A stretch of 64,000 nucleotides of DNA, taken from NCBI GenBank assembly GCA_009693235.1, contig SHXR01000006.1, forward strand, positions 1 to 64,000. The letters run 5' to 3'. Numbering within the stretch: the first letter of the stretch is position 1; each line of letters opens with the position of its first letter. The position numbers and the translations under genes are program-made. A model generated the notes under the pieces. That model did no database searches. It was not told the DNA's origin and saw nothing but the letters and a program-made list of their open reading frames with translations. Source of the DNA: Betaproteobacteria bacterium (lineage in GTDB: Bacteria; Pseudomonadota; Gammaproteobacteria; Burkholderiales; SG8-39). Below are positions 33,003 to 41,898 of this stretch, piece after piece.

Positions 33003-34373
33003 GTGAACGTGCCACTCGACGCAGCCATTCATTCGCCCCCAATCGCGCGCGGCATCGCCCGGTATGCGATGGCGTTTTCAAATGGCAATCCGATCCTCAC
33101 TGACAAGGTGCGGACCTGCGTATATGACTGTCTGGCGGGTGCGTTGCTCTCTCGGGATCTGCCGTGGAGCCGGCAAACGATCGACTACGCCAATGCGATG
33201 GGTGGAACCGGTACCACCATCGTGGCGGCATCGCGTACGGCTGGCTGCGCGGATGCGGCCTTTGCCAATGCAACGATGGCCCATGGACTCGTCCAGGAAG
33301 ACATGCACGCGGCTGCGGTCGCCCATATCGGCGTGGTCATCATTCCGACCCTGCTCGCGCTGGCCGAGGGCGAGCGCGTTACCGGAAAGACATTTATCGA
33401 CGCAGTCGTCGTTGGATACCAGGTCATGGCGAGATTGGGCCGCGCCCTCATTACCCGTGAAGTCGCGCGCACGTTTCGTCCAACTGGACTGATCGGCGCG
33501 ATCGCAGCCGCCGCGGCAGGTGCCCGCATACGCGGGCTCACCGAAGACGCAGCCGTCAGCGCCGTTGCGCTCGCTGCCAACACAGCGAGTGGACTCAATG
33601 AATGGCCGCATACCGGCGGCAGCGAAATGTATTTTCATCCCGGATTCGCCGCACGCAATGCGATCACTTCGATCCTGCTTGCCAAGCTTGGTGCGCGCTG
33701 CTCTGAAACTGCGATCGATGGGCCGGGCGGATTGCTGGCGGGCTATCGCGCCTTGCCTGCCTCTCGACACTGGCTGGAAGACTTTAGTGGCGCCGATGAA
33801 ATTCTCGAGGTCTATCACAAGCCGGTACCCGCCTGCAACTATGCGCAGACACCCGCGCAGGCCGCGCTCGCCGTCGCACGTCAACTGAACGCGCCGCTCG
33901 ATTCCATTCGCGCCATTCGCGTGCGGAGTTTTCCGGCCGCCATCGAGTATCCCGGCTGCAATGGTGCCGGTCCGTTCGCCAACGTCCTGCAAGCGAAGAT
34001 GAGCATGCAGTTCGCCGTCGCCACCGCACTGGTGACGGGCAGCGTCGCAGAAGAAAACTTCCGCGTGCAGGATGATCCGCGCGTCGCACGGCTCTGCAGC
34101 AAGATCTCCTTCGAAGTCGATGACGCGTTCACCCGCGCTTTTCCGCCAAGTCAGGGCGCTGAGGTGATCGTCGAATTGATTGATGGCAGACGTGTCGCGG
34201 CTCGACTCGATGATGTGGTATCTCTCGCACCGCCTGCCGTGCAGGCGCGTTTTCACGCAGCGAGTACCCGCGTCTTCGGTGAGCATCGCACCAAAGAAAT
34301 TGAATTACTGATCGATGCGCTGCCCACACTAGATGACATGACCCGCCTGATTCGGCTGCTGCGCGCCGCATGA
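33003..34373 (+). CDS. MmgE/PrpD family protein
   Basis: A 456-residue protein of the 2-methylcitrate dehydratase/iminodisuccinate epimerase fold, of normal length. The family segments VYDCLAGALLS, ANATMAHGLVQEDMH and GGSEMYFHPGFAARNA are present. The substrate in such catabolic settings is usually a di- or tricarboxylic acid, but members vary and the reaction is not certain. Start is GTG at 33003. It is followed after 46 bases by an acyl-CoA ligase gene. Confidence 0.88.
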   Translation: MNVPLDAAIHSPPIARGIARYAMAFSNGNPILTDKVRTCVYDCLAGALLSRDLPWSRQTIDYANAMGGTGTTIVAASRTAGCADAAFANATMAHGLVQEDMHAAAVAHIGVVIIPTLLALAEGERVTGKTFIDAVVVGYQVMARLGRALITREVARTFRPTGLIGAIAAAAAGARIRGLTEDAAVSAVALAANTASGLNEWPHTGGSEMYFHPGFAARNAITSILLAKLGARCSETAIDGPGGLLAGYRALPASRHWLEDFSGADEILEVYHKPVPACNYAQTPAQAALAVARQLNAPLDSIRAIRVRSFPAAIEYPGCNGAGPFANVLQAKMSMQFAVATALVTGSVAEENFRVQDDPRVARLCSKISFEVDDAFTRAFPPSQGAEVIVELIDGRRVAARLDDVVSLAPPAVQARFHAASTRVFGEHRTKEIELLIDALPTLDDMTRLIRLLRAA

Positions 34374-34419
34374 ATCCAATCCATCACCGCACGCGCCTGC
34401 CAAAGTACTGACCACCGCC

Positions 34420-36003
34420 ATGCCCATTATGCCCGTTGCCCGCACGGTCCCCGCCCTCATCGATGAGATGGCGGTCCGCTTTCCCGATCGGGAAGCATTA
34501 GTTGGTTCCGGTCAACGATTTACGTACTCACAGCTGCGTCGTGAAGTTCGCCGCGTCGCACGGGGCCTCGCCGCGCTCGGTGTGCGACCGGGTGACAAGG
34601 TGGCGATCCTCATGGGCAACCAACCCGAATGGATCATCGCCGACCTGGCAATCTGTTTGTTAGGTGGCATCATGGTTGGCGTCAATACCTGGGCGACGCC
34701 GCGCGAGCTGGAATATGTGCTGCATCATTCCGATTCGACCCTGCTGATCACGTCGGGCCGGTATCTCAAGTACGACTACCTGGAGATGCTGGCCACCATG
34801 ACACCGCGCAGCACACGGCTGCCGCGCTTGCGCGAAGTCATCCTCGCGAGCGACACCGATCAAGCCGGTTGCCGTCCGTACCGCGATCTTGCACGACTTG
34901 CTGAATCCGTCCCGGAGTCGGTCATCGATACCGCCCAACGACGCATCGACTCCAAGGACAACTGCTATCTGTTGTACACGTCAGGCTCGATGTCCAATCC
35001 GAAGGGCGTCTTGCTCCAGCACTACGCGCTCATCGAGAACATGTGGCAAATCGGCGAGCGCCAGCGTGTGACGAAACGCGATCGGCTATGGCTGGCGGTG
35101 TCATTGTTCTGGGGCCTAGCCTGCGAGAACGCGCTTTTCAATCTCTATACGCATGGCGGCTGCGTGGTGCTGCAGGAACATTTCGAGCCCGGTGAAGCGC
35201 TTGCAATCATCGAGCAGGAACGCTGCACGATGTTTTACGGCACCCCCAATATGGGGCAAGCAATGGCCGAACATCCTGACCGGCCACGCCGCAATCTCTC
35301 CTCACTGCGGGGCGGGGCAACGATCGGCACACCCGAGCAGATGATGCGCGTCGTCAACCTGGGCGCCAAAGAGATCTGCAATATCTACGGTCTTACTGAG
35401 ACCTATGGCAACTGCAACGTAACGGACGCATACGATTCGCTCGACAAACGCCTGACCACGGTCGGACAACCACTCGTTGGTGTCACCCAGCGCATTGTTG
35501 ATCCCGAGACCGGGCGCGTATTACCCACGGGCGAAATCGGCGAAGTACGAGTGAAGGGCTATGTGACCGTCGGTTATCTGAAAGAGCCTGGTCTCACGCA
35601 GGCGGCGTTCGACGAAGAGGGCTTTTTCAAGACAGGCGATCTTGGCTTCGTCGATGGCGAAGGCCATTTATCGTTTCGTGGACGCATTAAGGAAATGGTG
35701 AAGACGGGCGGCATCAACGTCGCACCGATCGAAGTAGAAGAAGTACTGATGCAGCATCCCGGTGTGCATCTTGCGTTTTGCACCGGCGTTTCCGATGCGG
35801 TGCGCGACGAAGTGCTGGCCGCGGTGATCGTCGCCAAGCCCGGCGTTCAACTCACCGACGCAATGCTGACGGAACACTGCAAAGCGCAACTGGCCTCCTA
35901 CAAACTGCCGCGGCTGTACCGATTCGCCAGTGAAAAAGAACTGCCGCTCACCACCACCGGAAAGCTACAGAAGAACAAGCTGGCGGCGGTGTTTTTCAGT
36001 TGA
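34420..36003 (+). CDS. AMP-dependent acyl-CoA synthetase/ligase
   Basis: A 527-residue ANL-family enzyme. Adenylation motifs are LLYTSGSMSNPKGVLLQH (phosphate loop), YGLTETYGN, KTGDLG and GRIKEMVKTGGINVAP. The C-terminal lysine region is PLTTTGKLQKNKL. It activates a carboxylic acid to its CoA thioester with ATP. It is probably cotranscribed with the MmgE/PrpD gene and may feed the thiolase-like complexes encoded divergently. Confidence 0.93.
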   Translation: MPIMPVARTVPALIDEMAVRFPDREALVGSGQRFTYSQLRREVRRVARGLAALGVRPGDKVAILMGNQPEWIIADLAICLLGGIMVGVNTWATPRELEYVLHHSDSTLLITSGRYLKYDYLEMLATMTPRSTRLPRLREVILASDTDQAGCRPYRDLARLAESVPESVIDTAQRRIDSKDNCYLLYTSGSMSNPKGVLLQHYALIENMWQIGERQRVTKRDRLWLAVSLFWGLACENALFNLYTHGGCVVLQEHFEPGEALAIIEQERCTMFYGTPNMGQAMAEHPDRPRRNLSSLRGGATIGTPEQMMRVVNLGAKEICNIYGLTETYGNCNVTDAYDSLDKRLTTVGQPLVGVTQRIVDPETGRVLPTGEIGEVRVKGYVTVGYLKEPGLTQAAFDEEGFFKTGDLGFVDGEGHLSFRGRIKEMVKTGGINVAPIEVEEVLMQHPGVHLAFCTGVSDAVRDEVLAAVIVAKPGVQLTDAMLTEHCKAQLASYKLPRLYRFASEKELPLTTTGKLQKNKLAAVFFS

Positions 36004-36045
36004 CCACCTGGCACCCAGCCCACAACAGCGGTCGCCGTGAACCTC

Positions 36046-37122
36046 TCACGCCCCCGCGATCGCCACCGTCTCTTTCGCCGCCAGTCCAACCTTCTCACCT
36101 GCTGCAAGAATCTCTTTCCATGAAGTGATATCCACCGGCACGCCTTCGGCGAGGCGCCTCTTCTTCGATTCGCGCTCCGGATCGCCCGCGATGCGCAGTT
36201 TGTCGAAATCCGCAGGCACCGGTGATTGGTTCAGCCATTTCAAGAACGCTTCGATCTCGTTCTGGAAATGCTGCGTGGTGCCCATGCGCTCCGGATCGAT
36301 CAGGATCGACAGCATGCCGTTGAAGACGCGCTTCTTGCCTTCATAGGGAATGCGACCGGTCTCCCCGCCGGTGAGCGCGCCACCAAGTAGCTCCGCGATG
36401 AGTGCAAGGCCATAGCCCTTGTGTTCCCCAAACGGGAGGATCGCGCCGAACGGTGGAATCACCGTATAGCGCGGATCAGTGGTGGGCTCACCTTTATCGT
36501 CGATGATGATCCCTTCGGGCAATGCCTTGCCTTGGTTGTGTGCGACGCGGGTCTTGCCCTGCGCGATGCGGCTCGTCGCGAAATCGAGAATGATGGGATC
36601 ACCCTTGGCGCGCGGGATCGCGATGCAGACAGGATTGGTGCCAAAGCGTCCGTCGCCACCGCCCCAGGGCGCGACGATAGGCCGCGAAATGACGTTGACG
36701 AAATGGATCGATACGAAGCCCGCCGAAAGCGCCTGCTCGGCCCACGCGCCGATCCGCCCGATGTGATGCGCGTTGTAAAGCCCACTGATGCAAAGCCCAT
36801 GTTGCTTGGTCCGCTCGATCGCATGGTTCATCGCGTCATGGCCGATGACCTGACCGTAGCCTTGTTGGCCATCCATACGGAGCATCGTACCGGTGTCCAG
36901 AACAATCTTCGGTGCCTGGTTCGCGATCAATCCACCTTCCAGCAGTGAATCGATGTAGCGCGGAATCATCCCCACGCCATGCGAGTCATGCCCCTTCAGA
37001 TTCGCCTCGACCAGATTGGCGGCGACCAGACTCGCTTCGCGCGTATTCGAACCACCCTTTTTCACGATGGCTTCAATCGCTTGGGTGAGTCGCGGCGCGG
37101 CTAAGGTGATTTCGTCTGCCAT
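36046..37122 (-). CDS. Ldh-family oxidoreductase (malate/lactate/ureidoglycolate dehydrogenase type)
   Basis: A 358-residue NAD(P)-dependent dehydrogenase of the type-2 malate/lactate dehydrogenase family. Typical segments are GHDSHGVGMIPRYI, MDGQQGYGQVIGHDAM and EHKGYGLALIAELLGGALTGG. It oxidises a 2-hydroxy acid to a 2-oxo acid. ATG at 37122 (MADEITLA) is preferred over GTG at 37125. It is convergent with the ligase gene and divergent from coxE. Confidence 0.91.
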   Translation of the reverse strand: MADEITLAAPRLTQAIEAIVKKGGSNTREASLVAANLVEANLKGHDSHGVGMIPRYIDSLLEGGLIANQAPKIVLDTGTMLRMDGQQGYGQVIGHDAMNHAIERTKQHGLCISGLYNAHHIGRIGAWAEQALSAGFVSIHFVNVISRPIVAPWGGGDGRFGTNPVCIAIPRAKGDPIILDFATSRIAQGKTRVAHNQGKALPEGIIIDDKGEPTTDPRYTVIPPFGAILPFGEHKGYGLALIAELLGGALTGGETGRIPYEGKKRVFNGMLSILIDPERMGTTQHFQNEIEAFLKWLNQSPVPADFDKLRIAGDPERESKKRRLAEGVPVDITSWKEILAAGEKVGLAAKETVAIAGA

Positions 37123-37211
37123 CACAATCTCAAAGAAATGAAAGTCGCCAATGCTATCGCGGCTGGGTCACTCGGGTAAGTCACCGAGGGATTGCGGCAT
37201 AATGGCAGACT

Positions 37212-38459
37212 ATGTCAACCGCTCCCACCCTGCCCGCAGAGCCAACCCGACGACTCGCCGCTAGCGGCAAGCTCGCCGAAAACGTCATGCACTTTGCCCG
37301 CGTGCTGCGCGCCGCGGGATTGCCGGTCGGCCCCAACAAGGTACTCGATGCGCTAGCGGCAGTAGAAGTCGCAGGCGTCGATCGCCGTGAAGATTTCTAC
37401 TGGACGCTGGCCTCGGTACTCATCGATCGGCGCGAGCAGTTCGAGATCTTTGATCAGGCCTTTCACATCTTCTGGCGTGATCCGCAGTTGCTGGAACGGA
37501 TCATGTCGCTCTTTCTGCCAAAGGTCTACGGCAAGGGCGATGACGAAGCGCCACAGCCCTCGAACCGGCTGGCCGAGGCGCTCGCACCACCGCCCGATGT
37601 GCAGGAGCGCGAACAGGAGCGGGAGGAAAAGGTCGAGATCGACATGGCCTTCACCGTCTCCGAGCGGGAAGTGCTGCAACATGCCGATTTCGAGACGATG
37701 ACCGGCGAAGAACTCGCGCAGGCGAAAAAACTCATCGCCGAATTGCGCTTGCCGATCCCCGAGGTGTGCACCCGCCGCCTGCATCGCGATTCGCGCGGAC
37801 GCCGCATCGACATGCGGGCGACCATGCAGGCGAGCCTGCGCACGGGCGGGGCGATCATTCCGCTGCAACGCCTCACGCAGGAAAAACGCCATCCGCCGTT
37901 GGTCGTGCTCTGCGATATCTCCGGTTCGATGAGCCGCTATTCGCGCATGTTCCTGCACTTCATGCACGCCATCACCAATGATCGCGATCGCGTTTATACT
38001 TTCGTCTTCGGCACGCGGCTCACCAACATCACCCGCAATCTCAAGCATCGCGATGTCGATGTCGCGCTCAACTCGGTGTCGGATGCGGTGGCCGATTGGT
38101 CGGGCGGTACACGTATTGGTTCGAGTCTGCGCGAGTTCAATTTACGGTGGTCGCGTCGTGTACTCGGCCAGAACGCCGTGATGCTGATGATCACCGACGG
38201 CCTGGACCGCGATCTTGGCAAGGATCTCTCGGTTGAAATGGAGCGCCTGCACAAATCTTGTCACCGCCTCATCTGGCTCAATCCACTGTTGCGCTATGAG
38301 GCCTTCGAAGCGCGACCCGCCGGCATTCGGGCGATGCTGCCGCATGTCGATTCATTCCTGCCCGCGCACAACATCGAGAGCCTGCGCGAACTGTCCAAAG
38401 TGCTTTCGAGCCAACCTAAAAAGTCGACGCGGATCGTTTCGGCCGGCCGCGTGCAATAG
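37212..38459 (+). CDS. coxE: CoxE-like VWA-domain protein
   Basis: A 415-residue protein with a C-terminal von Willebrand factor A domain. The metal-ion-dependent adhesion site is CDISGSMSRYS (DxSxS). In carbon monoxide dehydrogenase operons CoxE helps, with the AAA+ protein CoxD, to mature the active site of the molybdenum enzyme. CoxD is not found here. The N-terminal part (about residues 1-220) is helical and highly charged around PDVQEREQEREEKVEID. It is followed by coxG on the same strand. Confidence 0.92.
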   Translation: MSTAPTLPAEPTRRLAASGKLAENVMHFARVLRAAGLPVGPNKVLDALAAVEVAGVDRREDFYWTLASVLIDRREQFEIFDQAFHIFWRDPQLLERIMSLFLPKVYGKGDDEAPQPSNRLAEALAPPPDVQEREQEREEKVEIDMAFTVSEREVLQHADFETMTGEELAQAKKLIAELRLPIPEVCTRRLHRDSRGRRIDMRATMQASLRTGGAIIPLQRLTQEKRHPPLVVLCDISGSMSRYSRMFLHFMHAITNDRDRVYTFVFGTRLTNITRNLKHRDVDVALNSVSDAVADWSGGTRIGSSLREFNLRWSRRVLGQNAVMLMITDGLDRDLGKDLSVEMERLHKSCHRLIWLNPLLRYEAFEARPAGIRAMLPHVDSFLPAHNIESLRELSKVLSSQPKKSTRIVSAGRVQ

Positions 38460-38518
38460 ATCCGCTGCGCCCCTACGCGCGCGGCACATCCCGTTTCAAA
38501 ACAAAGGGAACCTGCATC

Positions 38519-39103
38519 ATGGAAATGACCGGCGAACAAATCATCGACCAGCCGCAATCGAAAGTTTGGGAAGCGCTCAATGATCCGGCGGTGCTCAAGG
38601 ACTGCATCCCGGGATGCGATACGCTCGAGCGCGTTTCCGACACCGAATACAAGATGACGATGACCGCGGCGGTCGGCCCGGTCCGCGCCAAGTTCAACGG
38701 CAAGCTGAATCTGTCGGAAGTAAATCCGCCGGTCTCGTACACCATTGCATTCGAAGGATCGGGCGGTGCGGCAGGCTTCGGCAAGGGCTCGGCACAGGTG
38801 GCGCTTGCCCCGGAAGGCAACGGCACCAAGCTCTCCTACAGCGCCAAGGCGCAAATCGGCGGGAAGCTCGCGCAGGTGGGCGCCCGGCTCATCGATGGGG
38901 TCGCGAAGAAAATGGCGGATGATTTCTTCTCCGCCTTCAAGAAGCGACTGACACCAGTGGCCGCCGAGGCACCCGCGACAGCAGCGCCCACCGCCGACGC
39001 TGCATCGCCGGCTGCCGATGTACCGGCGCCAAAGATGACCCCGCTCGTCATCTTCGGCATTGCGCTGGTAGTCATCATCGTTCTGTACTTCGCACTCAAG
39101 TAA
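38519..39103 (+). CDS. coxG: CoxG-like SRPBCC protein with a C-terminal membrane anchor
   Basis: A 194-residue protein. Residues ~1-145 are a CoxG/SRPBCC lipid- or ligand-binding domain with IDQPQSKVWEALNDPAVLK and CIPGCDTLE. An Ala/Pro-rich linker (~150-175) leads to a terminal hydrophobic helix (LVIFGIALVVIIVLYFAL). In CO-oxidising bacteria CoxG helps anchor or mature the dehydrogenase at the membrane. It follows coxE by 59 bases, but no structural subunits accompany it in this part of the window. Confidence 0.92.
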   Translation: MEMTGEQIIDQPQSKVWEALNDPAVLKDCIPGCDTLERVSDTEYKMTMTAAVGPVRAKFNGKLNLSEVNPPVSYTIAFEGSGGAAGFGKGSAQVALAPEGNGTKLSYSAKAQIGGKLAQVGARLIDGVAKKMADDFFSAFKKRLTPVAAEAPATAAPTADAASPAADVPAPKMTPLVIFGIALVVIIVLYFALK

Positions 39104-39191
39104 CATTGCGGCAGCCAGCAAAGCGTAGTGGCATACTGGGCGGATTCGATGGCAAGATAGCCGATCGAGACTAACGAGGAGGGGTTTGACG

Positions 39192-40409
39192 ATGAATCAG
39201 CCGTTCACGCATTCGTTTCTGCAATCGATTCGCATCGCAGCCGGTGGACTTTCACTTGCCCTAGCGGCTGTGGCCACCGCCGCCCCATCCGGCCCGCCCA
39301 TTCGTGTGGGTGGGACCCTAGCGCTCACCGGACCGCTCGCATCGACCGCGCTGATCTGCAAGCTCGCGGCTGAGACCTTCATCGAGCAGATCAACAAGAA
39401 AGACGGACTGCTTGGACGCCCGGTGGAATGGGTGCTGCTGGATGATCAATCCAAGCCTGACCTCGCTCGCACGCTATACGAAAAGCTCACGACCGCCGAC
39501 AAAGTCGATCTTTTGATTGGCCCTTACGGAACGGGCGCGATCCTCTCGGCCATGTCGGTGGCCGAGCGCCATAGCAAGATGCTGATCCACAGCTCGTTTG
39601 GCATTCCTAAGCTGGCGAAATACGAGCGGCATATTCCGGTCGCGCCATTCGGCTATGTTCCCGAGGATACCTACCCGAATCGCCTGTTCGATGGTCTGGC
39701 GGCGAACGGCAAGATGCCGAAGACGATCGCCATCATATCGAGCAAATTTTCCTCGGTGCACTTCTTATCGTTGGGTGCCCGCGAGGTCGCGAAAAAGCGC
39801 GGCATCAATGAAGTGCTGTTTCTGGAATTCGAATTCGGCACGCGCGATTTCGGTCCGATCGCCGCACGCATCCGCGACGCGAAGCCCGATTTCCTCTGGA
39901 TGGGCTCGATCGGTCTGGAAAGCAACTCATTGATCGAGGCGATGAAGAAACTCGACTACATGCCGCGGAACCACTTCCATCTCTATCCGGCACCCGGCCC
40001 GCTTGCTTTGTCGCCCGATGCGCAAAACGCACTGTCGCTCACCTTCTTTGAGGAGCATGCGCCGTTCACCAATGATCCGGTCGCCGCGGAATTTGCCAAG
40101 GGATACCGAGAGCGCGCCATCAAGGCCGGCCTGCCTTATGTGGAGACCGATCAACAGGCATCTAACGTCTTCGTAAGCTGGCAAGTCTTGACCGCCGCCG
40201 TCACCGCCACCAAGAGCCTTGATGACAAGGTGCTCACGCAGTGGATCAAGACCAACAAGATCAATACAATTTACGGTCCGCTGCGCTTTGACGGCACCAA
40301 CAACTTCGGCGATGACCTCTCCAAAGTAAAGCAGGTGCACAAGAACAAGTGGGTCGTGGTATGGCCACCGGAGTTTGCTCCGCCCGGGGTAAAAATGATG
40401 CTGCAGTAA
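39192..40409 (+). CDS. ABC transporter substrate-binding protein (HAAT family), orphan
   Basis: A 405-residue periplasmic binding protein. The start ATG at 39192 has GAGGAGGGG upstream and opens a signal peptide (IRIAAGGLSLALAAVATAA). The fold motif IRVGGTLALTGPLASTAL is typical of the Liv/amide family. No permease or ATPase gene accompanies it, so it may dock on the Liv transporter encoded at 24016-27450 or on one outside the window. Confidence 0.88.
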   Translation: MNQPFTHSFLQSIRIAAGGLSLALAAVATAAPSGPPIRVGGTLALTGPLASTALICKLAAETFIEQINKKDGLLGRPVEWVLLDDQSKPDLARTLYEKLTTADKVDLLIGPYGTGAILSAMSVAERHSKMLIHSSFGIPKLAKYERHIPVAPFGYVPEDTYPNRLFDGLAANGKMPKTIAIISSKFSSVHFLSLGAREVAKKRGINEVLFLEFEFGTRDFGPIAARIRDAKPDFLWMGSIGLESNSLIEAMKKLDYMPRNHFHLYPAPGPLALSPDAQNALSLTFFEEHAPFTNDPVAAEFAKGYRERAIKAGLPYVETDQQASNVFVSWQVLTAAVTATKSLDDKVLTQWIKTNKINTIYGPLRFDGTNNFGDDLSKVKQVHKNKWVVVWPPEFAPPGVKMMLQ

Positions 40410-40490
40410 GTAGTAATCCGGCGGTTCGCGGGCGGCACGCACCTCAGTGGCGGATTGATTGATCCGAATTATCCGCAACGAGTGACTGAT

Positions 40491-41852
40491 TCACGCCCGC
40501 GGTGCCAGCCGCTCCATGCAGCGAAGTGCATCAAGCACCCGGTCGTCCTCGAAGCGCTGGCCGACGATCTGGATCGAAAGAGGCATACCGCTCTGCCCCG
40601 TCCCCCAGGGAATGCAGCCGGCGGGCGCTTCCAAAATGTTCGCAATGCCGCACAGATCGGCCTGATTGACGGGCGGTGTCGGCGAAAAAGGAAACGCGGT
40701 CTGAGGAGCAGTCGGCAGCAGCAGGACATCGACCGATCGCATGACCTCCTCCAGCATCGCGCGCAATTCCCGTAATCGACGATACGACAGCACAGCGCGC
40801 GCTGCCGTCTGCTTGGCACCGAACGCGATCATTGCGCGGAACTCGGCCGAAAATCCCGACGGGTTGGCAGCGATCGCCTCGCTATGCACCGTCGAACCCT
40901 CCATCTCAATCAGCAGCAAACAGTCGCGGCGCACCTTATCGAACGCGTAGTCGGGCAACGAAAGCGCCACCGGCGTTGCTCCGGCATCTTGCAGCGCATG
41001 TATCGCCTCGTCATAGGTCGCACGCACATCGGGTTCGACCGTTGTGCCGGGAAAATCATGCAGTACACCGACCCGCAGTCCACCCACCGAGTCGTGATTA
41101 CGAACCCATGAGGTACTGTATGGGGCAGCGCGCGCCAACGGCCAGTCGCGATCGAACTGCGCGCTGGCACGCAGCAGCAGGCGCGAATCTTCAACGCATG
41201 ACGCGAGATAGCCAACATGGTCGAACGTCGCTGCGATGGGCATGACACCTCGCGTGCTGAGCAGTCCGTACGTCGGCTTGATGCCCGTCACACCGCAATA
41301 CGCGGCGGGAATCCGCACTGAACCCAGCGTATCGGTGCCAAGCGCAGCCGCGCATAGGCCGGCCGCGACGGCCGCACCCGATCCGCCACTCGACCCGCCC
41401 GCTGTGTAGCCTGTCCGCAGTGGATTTTCACAACGGCCAAACCACGGGTTATCGGTTGTCCCGCCCAAGGCGCCTTCATGCATGTTGAGCTTACCGAGCA
41501 ACACCGCACCCGCGTCACGGAGCGTCGCAATGACAAAGGCATCCTCTTTGGGGATTACATGCCGATAATGCTGAATGCCACCAGCGGTGGGCATCCCTGC
41601 AATATCAATGTTGTCCTTCACTGCAATGGGCACTCCGTCCATGACACTACGCGGGACACCGGTACGAATACGTCCATCCGCATCCCGCGCCTGCGCAAGA
41701 GCGCCCTCGGCATCGACATGCACGAAGGCTTTCAGCCGCGCATTCTCTCGGTCGATGCGGGCGAGATACTCGCGGGTCGCCTCAACCGAAGAGAGTTCGC
41801 CCGACCGTAACGCACGGGACAAAGCGACCGCGCCAACCGGCAGACTGCTCAT
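40491..41852 (-). CDS. Amidase (amidase signature family)
   Basis: A 453-residue amidase-signature hydrolase. The Ser-cisSer-Lys triad fits the Lys in GVPIAVKDNIDIAG and the two serines in the Gly/Ser-rich GGSSGGSGAAVAAG segment. It hydrolyses an amide to acid plus ammonia. On the minus strand it follows the GMC oxidoreductase gene by 46 bases and may share its transcript. It is convergent with the orphan binding-protein gene, whose ligand could be the amide. Confidence 0.92.
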   Translation of the reverse strand: MSSLPVGAVALSRALRSGELSSVEATREYLARIDRENARLKAFVHVDAEGALAQARDADGRIRTGVPRSVMDGVPIAVKDNIDIAGMPTAGGIQHYRHVIPKEDAFVIATLRDAGAVLLGKLNMHEGALGGTTDNPWFGRCENPLRTGYTAGGSSGGSGAAVAAGLCAAALGTDTLGSVRIPAAYCGVTGIKPTYGLLSTRGVMPIAATFDHVGYLASCVEDSRLLLRASAQFDRDWPLARAAPYSTSWVRNHDSVGGLRVGVLHDFPGTTVEPDVRATYDEAIHALQDAGATPVALSLPDYAFDKVRRDCLLLIEMEGSTVHSEAIAANPSGFSAEFRAMIAFGAKQTAARAVLSYRRLRELRAMLEEVMRSVDVLLLPTAPQTAFPFSPTPPVNQADLCGIANILEAPAGCIPWGTGQSGMPLSIQIVGQRFEDDRVLDALRCMERLAPRA

Positions 41853-41898
41853 CGAATGATTCCTTTCATCTCACGCTTCCCCGAACTTACGTTCAACA

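Noticed and set aside
33078-34286. 402-residue minus-strand ORF
   Set aside because: It is the antisense shadow of the MmgE/PrpD gene in GC-rich DNA. Its composition is Arg/Gly/Asp-rich without domain motifs.
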